64,000 nt of DNA from Nannocystis exedens (GTDB taxonomy: Bacteria; Myxococcota_A; Polyangia; Nannocystales; Nannocystaceae): assembly GCF_002343915.1 (NCBI RefSeq), contig NZ_NETK01000001.1, positions 6,090,001 through 6,154,000 on the forward strand, written 5' to 3'. Within the stretch, counting starts at the first letter, position 1; each line of letters begins with the position of its first letter. A program made the translations under genes and the position numbers. Below are positions 55,559 to 63,480 of the stretch, piece by piece. The notes under the pieces are model-generated. The model searched no databases. It had not been told where the DNA came from and worked only from the letters and a program-made list of their open reading frames with translations.

Positions 55559-56905
55559 GTGCGCAGCCCGCAGCCCAGGAGTCGTGAGCGCGCGCGCCGG
55601 GGCGGCCGGGTCGCGGCGGTGCTCGGCGGGCTGCTCGCGCTGTCGCCGGGGCGGGCGGCGGCGATGCCGACGATCGACTGGGAGGCGCCGACGGGCTGCC
55701 CCTCGGCGGCGCGGGTGAAGGCGCGGATCGGCGAGGTCGTGGGCGCCCGGCCGGTGTCCCCGGCGGTGACCGCCGTGCGCGCGCGGGTCGAGCGGCAGGG
55801 CGGGGGCTGGCTCTTGGTGGTCGTGTTCTCGGGCCGCGACGGGACGACCGAGCGCCGGCTGACGCTGCACGACTGCGAGGCGACGGCGAACGCGACCGCC
55901 TTGCTCGTCGGCATCGCCCTGGTCGGGCCGGCCTCGGGCGCGGCGCCCGACGAGGTCCCGCTGGCGGTGCCCGTGCCCGATCGAGAGGCGAAGGGAGGCG
56001 CGCGCGCAGCCGAGACGGAGGACGTCGAGGCGAAGGCGCGCGGTCGCGCGGGCGAGGCCGGGACAGGCGAGCGCGGGGGGACGGCGGACGGGGCGGAGAC
56101 GGCCGGAGCGGCGCGCGGGCGCGCGGCGGTCGAGGTGGGCGCGCGCGGGCGCGCGGAAGGCGGGGCCGGGGTCGAGGGCGATGCGCGCGGGCGCGCGGGG
56201 GACAGGGCCGGGGTCGCGGGCGATGCGCGCGGGCGCGCGGCGGACGGGGCCGGGGTCGAGGGCGACGCGCGCGGGCGCGCGGCGAATGGCGGCAAGAAGG
56301 CGGTCGGCGCGGACGCGGGAGGGCGCGGGAGGGCCGGGGACGCGTTGGCGGCGGCCGCCGCGGACGAGGGCCGCTCCACCGCCGCTCGCGCGCGCGCCTT
56401 CGTGCAGGTCGGGCCGGCGCTGGCGGTCGGCGTGCTGCCGCGGGCGGCGGCCGGGCTGACGGCGGCGCTCGGCGTGGCGTGGCCGCGGCTGCGGCTGGCG
56501 CTCGGGTACGCGGGATGGTTCCGCAGCCCGGCGCGCTGGCCCGAGGACCGGCAGATCGGCGCGGACCTGTCGCTGCACGCGGGGTCGCTGCGAATCGGGC
56601 CGGTGCGGCGGGTCGGGCCGGTCGAGCTGCAGGCGGCGCTCGGGCTGGAGGCCGGGGGCCTGCGCGCGGCGGGCGTGGGCAGCGAGATCAACCTCGACGG
56701 CCGGACGTGGTGGGGCGCGACGCTGCTGGGCGGCGCGCTGGCCTGGGCCCCGCGGGCGCTGCGGGGCCACGGCGCGCTGCGGGTCGAGGCCGAGCTGGTG
56801 GTGCCGCTGCACCGGCCGACCCTCGTCTATAACCGCGAGCCGATCTTCCGCCTCGGGGCGGTGGGCCTGCGCGCCGGGCTGCAGCTGGAGGCGCGCTTCT
56901 TCTGA
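55559..56905 (+). CDS. Exported protein with 20-residue RGRA repeats
   Basis: 448 residues. A basic N-terminus and hydrophobic signal (VAAVLGGLLALSPGRAAA) precede a small domain with two Cys (about 36-130, DWEAPTGCPSAARVKARIGE). Then follows a charged Ala/Gly/Arg linker (about 140-280) with repeats of about 20 residues (GAGVEGDARGRA). The C-terminal 170 residues look like an outer-membrane beta barrel (FVQVGPALAVGVLP, LRLALGYAGWF) ending in an aromatic residue (ARFF). The start is uncertain; GTG 55535 is also possible. Function unknown; it precedes the ECF sigma gene by 73 bp. Confidence 0.7.
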   Translation: MRSPQPRSRERARRGGRVAAVLGGLLALSPGRAAAMPTIDWEAPTGCPSAARVKARIGEVVGARPVSPAVTAVRARVERQGGGWLLVVVFSGRDGTTERRLTLHDCEATANATALLVGIALVGPASGAAPDEVPLAVPVPDREAKGGARAAETEDVEAKARGRAGEAGTGERGGTADGAETAGAARGRAAVEVGARGRAEGGAGVEGDARGRAGDRAGVAGDARGRAADGAGVEGDARGRAANGGKKAVGADAGGRGRAGDALAAAAADEGRSTAARARAFVQVGPALAVGVLPRAAAGLTAALGVAWPRLRLALGYAGWFRSPARWPEDRQIGADLSLHAGSLRIGPVRRVGPVELQAALGLEAGGLRAAGVGSEINLDGRTWWGATLLGGALAWAPRALRGHGALRVEAELVVPLHRPTLVYNREPIFRLGAVGLRAGLQLEARFF

Positions 56906-56978
56906 TGACGTCGGGCCGCGCAAGATCGCCCTGCATTCTCATTAATGGCAGCGCCCGGCGGCGGGAAAGCAGGCGGCC

Positions 56979-57569
56979 ATGATCCCCCTGGCCGAACCGC
57001 CGCACGCCGAGGACGCGCCGACGTCCGCGGAGCAGGGCGCGCCGGACTTGATGGCGATCTATCGCGCGCACGTGGACTATGTCTGGCGGATCGCCCGGAG
57101 CCTGGGGATCCCCGCCGACGCCGCCGAGGACGTCACCCAGGAGGTGTTCCTCTGCGTGCATCACCGACTGCACACATTCCGCCCCGGCGGGTCGATGCGG
57201 GCGTGGCTGTTCGGCATCACCCGCAACCTGGTATTGCACGACAAGCGCAGCTACGCCCGCCGCGAGCGCCACCTGGCCGCGTTGCCGCAGCCGCAGGAGG
57301 CGTCGCGCGAGCCCGACGCGACGGTGCGCGTGCATCAGGCGGCGGCGCTGATGCAGGCGTTCCTCGACGAGCTCGACCTCGACAAGCGCCTGGTGTTTCA
57401 GATGACGGAGATCGAGGAGATGACGGCCGACGAGATCGCGGAGGCGCTGGCGATCCCGCTGGGCACGGTGTATTCGCGGCTGCGGGCGGCGCGGGCCCGA
57501 CTCGAGCGATTCCGCCTGCGGCTGCACGCGCGCGACGAACGGAGGCACGCATGCGCGACGAACCCGTGA
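56979..57569 (+). CDS. ECF-type RNA polymerase sigma factor
   Basis: 196 residues. Sigma region 2 (about 22-90: LMAIYRAHVDYVWRIARSLG, DVTQEVFLCVHHRLHTF, RAWLFGITRNLVLHDKR) and region 4 (about 125-180: DKRLVFQMTEIEEMTADEIA, then PLGTVYSRLRAARARLE). It directs transcription of an unknown regulon. The next gene, with one membrane helix, starts inside its end (19-bp overlap) and is probably its regulator. Confidence 0.93.
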   Translation: MIPLAEPPHAEDAPTSAEQGAPDLMAIYRAHVDYVWRIARSLGIPADAAEDVTQEVFLCVHHRLHTFRPGGSMRAWLFGITRNLVLHDKRSYARRERHLAALPQPQEASREPDATVRVHQAAALMQAFLDELDLDKRLVFQMTEIEEMTADEIAEALAIPLGTVYSRLRAARARLERFRLRLHARDERRHACATNP

Positions 57570-58456
57570 CCACGCGCGAGCTCGTCGCGGCCTACCGCGA
57601 CCGCGAGCGCCCGTCCGACGCGGCGCGCGAGCGGATGGCCCGCGCATTGATGGCAGCCGCCGCCGCTCGCTCGGCGACGGTGATCCCGCTGCGCCCGCCT
57701 CGTCGGCGACGGCGCGCCATCGCCGGCGGGTGGCTGGCCCTCGCGGCCGCGCTGGCGCTGGTCGCCGCATCCTCGTATTGGCTGGTGAGCGCGCGCCAGC
57801 AGCAGGGGACCGGGCCCGCCGACATGTTGATGGATTCGCACGACCACGAGCCGGCGCAGAGGACCGTCGCGCCGAAGCCGATCGAGGCGCGCAGCGAGCC
57901 GCCGGCCGGGCATGCGACGGCGGTCGAAGGGCCGACGGCGACGATGCCGATCGTCGACGCCGCGAGCGCGCCGGAGCCGTCCGCGGCGCTGCCGATCGCC
58001 GGCGCGGCGGCGACGAGCGAGCCGAAGGCGCCCGCGGTTGCCACCGCCGAATCGCCGCCGGTGGTGGAGCCTGCGCCGCCCGTGGCGGAGCCTGCGCCGC
58101 GTCGACCGGCGCGACCGCAGCCGCGACAGGTCGCGGCGGAGCCGCCGCGCAGCGGCGAGGCGGCCGGCGATCCGGTGCTCGAAGAATTAATGTTGATTCA
58201 GCAGATCAAGGACGCCCTCGACGCCGACCGCCCCGCGTCCGCGCTGGCGGCGATCGATGCGCATGCACAAAAGTTTGCCCGCGGCAGCCTCACCGAGGAG
58301 CGCGAGGCCCTGCGCGTGGTGGCCCTGTGCAACGCCGGCGAGGTCGCCCGAGGCGAGCGCGCGCAGCAGGCCTTCATGCGCACCTACCCGCGCTCGGCGT
58401 ACCGCGAGCGGGTCCGCGCGGCCTGCCCGGTGGCTGCAGCGGCGACGATGGATTAA
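57551..58456 (+). CDS. Single-pass membrane partner of the ECF sigma factor
   Basis: 301 residues. A short cytoplasmic domain (about 1-55, TTRELVAAYRDRERPSDAARERM) is followed by one transmembrane helix (about 57-78) and a Pro/Ala/Glu-rich periplasmic linker. A C-terminal helical domain (about 210-295) resembles TPR-type repeats (QQIKDALDADRPASALAAID, RGERAQQAFMRTYPRSAYRER). I infer an anti-sigma-like role from co-translation with the sigma gene. A zinc-binding anti-sigma motif (HxxxCxxC) is not visible. Confidence 0.8.
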   Translation: MRDEPVTTRELVAAYRDRERPSDAARERMARALMAAAAARSATVIPLRPPRRRRRAIAGGWLALAAALALVAASSYWLVSARQQQGTGPADMLMDSHDHEPAQRTVAPKPIEARSEPPAGHATAVEGPTATMPIVDAASAPEPSAALPIAGAAATSEPKAPAVATAESPPVVEPAPPVAEPAPRRPARPQPRQVAAEPPRSGEAAGDPVLEELMLIQQIKDALDADRPASALAAIDAHAQKFARGSLTEEREALRVVALCNAGEVARGERAQQAFMRTYPRSAYRERVRAACPVAAAATMD

Positions 58457-58504
58457 TGGCGGAGGTCGCGGGCGGGAAACACACTCGCAACGAGCGACCC
58501 CGTC

Positions 58505-59923
58505 ATGACTTACTTGCCCACGACCTCGACCTCCCTGACGCTCCTGCTGCTGACCGGGCCCGCGTGCCTGCTCGGCGCCTGCGTCGACGACCTCCCGGTC
58601 GGCCAGACCGGCACCGAGACCGACACCGTCGACACGACCACGCTGACGACCACGCAGGCGAGCGAGACGGCGGCGGACCCGACCACCGATCCGTCGACCA
58701 CTGAATCGTCGACCACCGACGCGCCGACGAGTTCGACGGTGACTTCGGTGGAGCCGACCACGGCGACCACTTCGGTGGAGCCGACCACGGCGACCACGGC
58801 GGTCGAGACGACGACCGACGACACCAGCACGACCGCGGAAACGACCACGACGACGAGCGACAGCGAGACGAGCACCACCGATTCGACGACCGGCCCCGGC
58901 GAGGGCTGGCAGCCGCCGAATTGCGCCTCGGTGACGGGCACCGGGGCGGTGACGTTCAGCTTCGATCAGGGCGCGACGCTGGCGCCGATGGATCAGCAGA
59001 TCCAGCCGGTCACGTACACCTTCGGGCTGGTCGCGCTCGGCAAGCCGGGGGCGATGCTGGCGGGCTCGGGGCAGCAGATCCTGGCGTCGAGCGACGCCGG
59101 TTGTTCGTGGCACTCGATCGGCGCGGCCGGCAACCCGAACGCGCCGGCGGTGCGGCTGCACGCGGCCGGCGAGACGCGGGCGTACGCCTACGGCGACAAC
59201 AACGAGGCGATCGTGCGCGTCGACGACGAGGTGATCACGAAGCTGAGCTCGCCGGCGGGGCAGGACGGGATCGTCGGCCTCGGCGTCGACCCGAACGACC
59301 CCGACCACGTGCGGATCGGCGACACCGCCGGGCGCGTGTGGGACTCGGTCGACGCCGGCCTGTCGTGGGTGCAGGTCGGGATCCCCGCGTTCGCCGGCTC
59401 GCTGGCCTACCGCGCCGCGTTCGACCCGCAGGACATCGACCACGTGCTGTTCGGCGCGCTGGCCCAGGGCGTGCTCGTCTCGCACGACGCCGGCGAGGGC
59501 TGGCAGAGCGCGACCGGGCTCAGCCCCGGCGACGCCAACGGCTTCAACCTGGTGGTCTCGCCGGTGGACGGCGAGATCGTGTGGGTCGAGGGCCTCGACC
59601 TCGAGGATCCCAACGACCAGACCCAGCGCCACGTCTATCGCTCGGAGGACGGCGGCCTGACGTTCACGCCGGTGGTGGAGGCCAACGAGGCCAAGCTCTA
59701 CAACGGCAACCACCTGTTCCCGCACCCGACCGACCCCGACGTGCTCTACTTCGTGTTCGGCTCGAACTACCAGGGCTACGGGACCGACCTGTACCGCTAC
59801 GATTACGCCAGCGACTCGATCACGCTGACGCACAACATGTGGCACGACACGGTGATCACGTTCCTGCCGAGCGACCCGTCGGTGATCTACCTCGGGCTGT
59901 CGATCGAGCCGGGCGGCGGCTGA
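58505..59923 (+). CDS. BNR/sortilin-like-repeat lipoprotein with Thr-rich linker
   Basis: 472 residues. The signal peptide ends in LLGAC (Cys 26) and leads into a roughly 110-residue Thr/Ser/Glu linker (TSVEPTTATTSVEPTTAT repeats). The C-terminal 330 residues show Asp-box-type repeats of a BNR/VPS10-like propeller (SSDAGCSWHSIG, DSVDAGLSWVQVG, SHDAGEGWQSA, SEDGGLTFTP). Such extracellular proteins may bind glycans or proteins. It follows the sigma operon after about 50 bp and could be a regulon member, though I see no shared promoter motif. Confidence 0.88.
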   Translation: MTYLPTTSTSLTLLLLTGPACLLGACVDDLPVGQTGTETDTVDTTTLTTTQASETAADPTTDPSTTESSTTDAPTSSTVTSVEPTTATTSVEPTTATTAVETTTDDTSTTAETTTTTSDSETSTTDSTTGPGEGWQPPNCASVTGTGAVTFSFDQGATLAPMDQQIQPVTYTFGLVALGKPGAMLAGSGQQILASSDAGCSWHSIGAAGNPNAPAVRLHAAGETRAYAYGDNNEAIVRVDDEVITKLSSPAGQDGIVGLGVDPNDPDHVRIGDTAGRVWDSVDAGLSWVQVGIPAFAGSLAYRAAFDPQDIDHVLFGALAQGVLVSHDAGEGWQSATGLSPGDANGFNLVVSPVDGEIVWVEGLDLEDPNDQTQRHVYRSEDGGLTFTPVVEANEAKLYNGNHLFPHPTDPDVLYFVFGSNYQGYGTDLYRYDYASDSITLTHNMWHDTVITFLPSDPSVIYLGLSIEPGGG

Positions 59924-59941
59924 CGCGGTGAATGTCTCCGG

Positions 59942-59965
59942 GGACATGTTTTCATGAACATGTCC
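59942..59965. terminator. GGACATGTT/AACATGTCC hairpin between convergent genes
   Basis: Perfect 9-bp arms with a 6-nt loop (TTCATG), lying in the 53-bp gap between two convergent genes. It has the placement of a shared bidirectional terminator and is one of the clearest members of the dispersed palindrome family. Confidence 0.6.
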
Positions 59966-59976
59966 GATGGGAAAAG

Positions 59977-60522
59977 TCAGCGCGCCGGCGCGGGCGGAGC
60001 GGCCGCCAGCGCGCGCTCGTCGAACAGCAGCTCGCTCGCGTCGTCGGGGTTCACGCCGATGGTCAGCCAGGAGCCGGGCTGCACGCGCGACAGCCGCTCG
60101 AGGTCGATGTTGTGGGTGAGCGAGCCGGTGTACGGGGCGGCGCCGTCGCGGTGGACCTCGAGCTCGAGCCGGAGGCAGCGCTTGCGCGACATGGTCAGGG
60201 TGCAGTCGCCGGGCTCCGTGCGGGTGACGAGCGCGACGGCCGGGACGCTGCGCTCCAGGGCGGCCTCGTGCCGCTGCTGGGTCCACAGGGCCGCGCCGAC
60301 GATGCCGGTGAACACGAGCGCGAGCGCCACGCCGAGCCCGAGGCGGGTGCGGTCCGGCGCGACGAGGCCGCGCAGCTGTTCTTCGACGGCCTGCCGTTCG
60401 CGCGGAGAGGTCGCCGCGGCGTGCCTGTTCGTCAGCTGGTCGACGAGCGGGCGCGCGGCCGGCTTGGCGGCGACGAACGCCGCGAGTCGGGCTTGCAGGT
60501 CGGGCGGCAGTCCTTCGCGCAT
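59977..60522 (-). CDS. Single-pass membrane protein with DUF3592-like domain
   Basis: 181 residues. N-terminal helices (LPPDLQARLAAFVAAKPAARP), one membrane segment (about 78-97, LGLGVALALVFTGIVGAAL), then an extracytoplasmic beta domain (about 105-180) with two Cys (GDCTLTMSRKRCLRLEL). The region GSWLTIGVNPDDASELLFDE recalls DUF3592-type proteins. TACTCT precedes the ATG by 9 nt. Function unknown. Confidence 0.65.
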   Translation of the reverse strand: MREGLPPDLQARLAAFVAAKPAARPLVDQLTNRHAAATSPRERQAVEEQLRGLVAPDRTRLGLGVALALVFTGIVGAALWTQQRHEAALERSVPAVALVTRTEPGDCTLTMSRKRCLRLELEVHRDGAAPYTGSLTHNIDLERLSRVQPGSWLTIGVNPDDASELLFDERALAAAPPAPAR

Positions 60523-60612
60523 GACCGGGCCAGAGTAGCACCGCGGCGGGTGAACGACGGCGCGGGCGCGCGCGCCTTGTCGAGCGTCGACGGGATCGGC
60601 TAGCGTGCGCGC

Positions 60613-61356
60613 GTGACCATGACGCAGATCGAGATCACGACCGACGACGGGGTTTGCCCCGCGCACGTGTACACGCCGCGCACGCCCGGGCCGTGGCCGG
60701 CGGCGCTCGTGTTCATGGACGGCGTCGGCATCCGGCCGACGCTGGTCGAGCACTGCGAGCGCCTCGCGGAGGCCGGCTACTTCACCCTGCTGCCCGACCT
60801 GTTCTACCGCTCGGGGCCCTACGAGCCGCAAGATCCGTCCAAGCTGTTCTCCGATCCCGCCGTGCGTCAGGCGTGGTTTGCCCGCCACCGCGCGACCACC
60901 ACCAGCGCCGCGGTCATGCGCGACACGCGAGTGTTCCTCGATTGCATCGCCGCCCAGCCGGGCGTGCGCCGGGGGCCGGTCGGCGCGGTCGGCTACTGCA
61001 TGGGCGGGCGCATGGCCGTCATCGCCGCCGGCCACTACCCGGACCGCTTCGCCGCGGTCGCGGCCTATCACCCCGGCAACCTCGCCGACGGCGAGCCCGA
61101 CAGCCCGCACCTGCTGGCGCCGAAGATCACCGCCGAGGTCTACGTCGCCGCGGCGAGCGACGACGCGACCTTCCCCGAGGAGCAGAAGCAGCGGCTCGCC
61201 GCCGCGTTCGACGCCGCGGGCGTGAAGTACACGCTCGAGACCTACCCGGCGCGGCACGGCTGGGTGTTCGCCGACATCCCGGTCCACGACCCCGCCGGCA
61301 ACGCGCGCCACTGGGCGACGCTGCTCGAGCTGTTCGCGCGCACCCTGCCGCGGTGA
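60613..61356 (+). CDS. Dienelactone hydrolase family protein
   Basis: 247 residues, alpha/beta hydrolase. The nucleophile is Cys 129 in VGYCMGGRMAV, with Asp 183/184 (ASDDATFPE) and His 215 (ARHGWVF) completing the triad. This is the DLH arrangement, acting on lactones or related esters. TAGCGT-GCGCGC precedes the GTG start by 6 nt, suggesting a leaderless message; an ATG two codons later is an alternative. Confidence 0.93.
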   Translation: MTMTQIEITTDDGVCPAHVYTPRTPGPWPAALVFMDGVGIRPTLVEHCERLAEAGYFTLLPDLFYRSGPYEPQDPSKLFSDPAVRQAWFARHRATTTSAAVMRDTRVFLDCIAAQPGVRRGPVGAVGYCMGGRMAVIAAGHYPDRFAAVAAYHPGNLADGEPDSPHLLAPKITAEVYVAAASDDATFPEEQKQRLAAAFDAAGVKYTLETYPARHGWVFADIPVHDPAGNARHWATLLELFARTLPR

Positions 61357-61367
61357 GCTTTTTTGAG

Positions 61368-61391
61368 GGACATGTCCGGGAGGACATGTCC
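61368..61391. repeat. Two GGACATGTCC palindromes in a convergent gap
   Basis: Two identical 10-bp self-complementary units (61368-61377 and 61382-61391) four bases apart, in the 37-bp space between the convergent hydrolase and PP2C genes. A T6 run (61359-61364) precedes them. They can fold into several alternative hairpins. Confidence 0.6.
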
Positions 61392-61393
61392 GA

Positions 61394-62245
61394 TCAGCGG
61401 TCGCGGCCGCCCTCGATCAGCTCGACGAACAGGGCGGTGATGTTGTCCTTGCCGCCGCACAGGTTGGCGTAGCGGATCGCCGCCGGGGCGGCGACGCGCG
61501 GGTGCAGGCGGAACAGGTCGATCAGGGTGTCGGCGGCCTGGTCGAGGTACTCGTGGAGGCCGTCGGAGCAGAGCAGCAGGCGGTCGCCGAGCTGCAGCGG
61601 GAAGGCCATGATGTCGACCTCGACGAACTCGCGCAGGCCGATGGCGCGGGTGATCTGGCTCTTGCGCCCGCGCGCCTTGTCGGCGCTCGCCAGCCCTTGC
61701 TTCACCTGCATGTTGAGGAGGGTGTGGTCCTCGGTGAGCTGGCGGACATCGTCGCCGCGGGCCAGGTACACCCGCGAATCGCCGACCTGGCCGACGATCG
61801 CCAGCTCGCCGGCGACCAGCACGACCGAGGCGGTGGTGCTCATGCCGGTGTAGCGGGCGTCGACCTCGGCCATGCCGTGCACCAGGTAGCAGGCGTTCTG
61901 CAGCGCGCTGCGGACCAGCCCGCCGAGCCGCGCGACGGTGTCGGGGCTGAGGCGGATCTGCGGCTCCACCACCGGCGGGCCGTGCACGACCCGCTTGCGC
62001 GCCAGCCGGGCCTCCTCATGGGCGTACTGGATGAGCTCGGCCTCGCGGTCGACCCACTCGTGGATCAGCTGCACCGTGGTCTGCGAGGCGACCTCGCCGC
62101 AGGCGCGCCCGCCGACGCCGTCGCACACCACGAACAGGCCGAGCTCGTCGCTGGCGACGAACGCGTCCTCGTTCTGGCTGCGACGCCGACCGACGTCGGT
62201 GTCGCCGTGATGCCGGGTGCGCACGGGGCGAAGAAGATACAGCAT
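61394..62245 (-). CDS. PP2C-family Ser/Thr phosphatase
   Basis: 283 residues. PP2C motifs: TDVGRRRSQNEDAF, LFVVCDGVGGRACGE, MSTTASVVLV, GQVGDSRVYLARG, DHTL, RAIGL, LLLCSDGLHEYL and GGKDNITALFVEL. The metal ligands Asp in NEDAF, CDGVGG, SDGL and KDN are all present. It should dephosphorylate Ser/Thr-kinase targets such as FHA ligands; the FHA-GGDEF protein is a conceivable client, but that is speculation. Confidence 0.95.
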   Translation of the reverse strand: MLYLLRPVRTRHHGDTDVGRRRSQNEDAFVASDELGLFVVCDGVGGRACGEVASQTTVQLIHEWVDREAELIQYAHEEARLARKRVVHGPPVVEPQIRLSPDTVARLGGLVRSALQNACYLVHGMAEVDARYTGMSTTASVVLVAGELAIVGQVGDSRVYLARGDDVRQLTEDHTLLNMQVKQGLASADKARGRKSQITRAIGLREFVEVDIMAFPLQLGDRLLLCSDGLHEYLDQAADTLIDLFRLHPRVAAPAAIRYANLCGGKDNITALFVELIEGGRDR

Positions 62246-62612
62246 GCCCGGCGCGCGGGCGTCGCCGCCGCGCGCGCGATGAAGCGGTCGTGACGAGCGA
62301 GGGCGCGATGTCGAGACATCGATCGGGGACTCCGGCTCCCGATCTTCGTCGTGCGGAGTCGCCGCGCCGTGCGATTCGGAGCGGAATCGCGCGGCGATCC
62401 GCGGCGGCGGCGCTGGCGGAGGCCGTCGGCGAGGAGGCCCCGTCGACGACCGGACGCGCTCGCAGCTCCGCACTCCTATGATGCGAGTCCGGCGCGAGCG
62501 GGCGCCGACGCGCCGGCGGCAGTTCTATGAATTTTTAAAATGTAGATTGTATGAAAGGACATGTCGTCCAGGGCATGTCCCGAGACGCCGACACCGGCCA
62601 CACGGCGCCGGC
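62246..62612. other. 367-bp spacer with AT-rich hairpin region
   Basis: No gene recognised. Near the right end is a rare AT-rich stretch (TGAATTTTTAAAATGTAGATTG), followed at 62557-62580 by a palindrome, GGACATG...CATGTCC. On the minus strand this hairpin lies 33 bp past the stop of the ArsR gene and is followed by TTTCATAC, so it may terminate that gene. Confidence 0.5.
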
Positions 62613-63206
62613 TCAGCCGCCGTCGAGCACCGCGCGGCCGCGCGGGGCGAGCCTGTAGACGCCGGCCTCGCGCTCCATGTAGCCGCCCATGATCCACTCG
62701 CGGCGGATCGTGCAGAAGTCGGGGTGGACGACCTCGATGAAGCGGTTGAGCTCGGGCTCGCGGTACTCGCGACGGCGCGGCAGCCGGCGCAGCACCTCCT
62801 CGAGCACGATCTCCTTCTTGCGGCGCTGGGCCGGCAGCGCGACCAGCCGCGGGCCGTCGAAGAAGGCGCGCAGGACGTCGCGCGTCTCGGCGTCGACCGG
62901 CGAGGCGGTCGCCAGCTCGCGGACCCGCTTGGGCGTCGACACCGCCTTGAGCGCCCCCTGCAGCGCCTCGATGTCGAGCTGGTAGAAGGTGTACGGCGGC
63001 TGCCGGGTCTCGCGCAGCAGGCCGGCCTCGGACAGCACGCGGAGGTGGTGCGACACGGTGGCCGGCGTGACGCCGACCTCGGCCGCGAGGTCCTGGCCGC
63101 AGCGCGGGCGGTCGACCATCGCGGCGAGCATGCGCAGGCGAGTCGGGTCGGCGAGACCCTTGAAGAGCTGGACCAGAGCCGGCTTGGGGTCGGCGGCGTC
63201 GGACAT
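62613..63206 (-). CDS. ArsR-family regulator fused to DUF2087
   Basis: 197 residues. An ArsR winged helix-turn-helix (about 8-95: LFKGLADPTRLRMLAAMVDR, LAAEVGVTPATVSHHLRVL) is fused to DUF2087 (about 120-190: LPAQRRKKEIVLEEVLRRLP, EYREPELNRFIEVVHPDFCT, IRREWIMGGYMERE). No ArsR-type metal-binding Cys cluster is visible, so metal sensing is doubtful. A -35/-10 promoter with 17-nt spacing places transcription start at the ATG. Confidence 0.92.
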   Translation of the reverse strand: MSDAADPKPALVQLFKGLADPTRLRMLAAMVDRPRCGQDLAAEVGVTPATVSHHLRVLSEAGLLRETRQPPYTFYQLDIEALQGALKAVSTPKRVRELATASPVDAETRDVLRAFFDGPRLVALPAQRRKKEIVLEEVLRRLPRRREYREPELNRFIEVVHPDFCTIRREWIMGGYMEREAGVYRLAPRGRAVLDGG

Positions 63207-63212
63207 GCGGGG

Positions 63213-63241
63213 ACGATACTCGCCGATTTTATGGTTGTCAA
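63213..63241 (-). promoter_or_regulatory. Consensus promoter giving a leaderless arsR-type mRNA
   Basis: On the minus strand TTGACA (63241-63236) and TATCGT (63218-63213) are 17 nt apart. The ATG begins at 63206, only six bases after the -10. An inverted repeat CATCG-N7-CGATG lies just upstream of the -35 (about 63250-63267) and could be the regulator's own operator. Confidence 0.6.
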
Positions 63242-63480
63242 ATTGGTCGACATCGATTTAACCGATGCTCGGCCGCTCTGCGGGCCCCTGGCGCCCGCCG
63301 AGCGCGGGCGAGCGTTTCCTTCGGCTGGCGAGGCCCGGCGCGAGCGCGGCGTCGCGTTCGCGCGCGGGGTTCACGGCCCGGCGCGGCGTGCCTGCGCCGC
63401 CCCGACGGTTGGCCGGCGCGAGCAAGAGGCTGGCCGCCACGGGCAAGCGGGGCGCGGGCGGGCTCCTTATGCTCCGCGCC

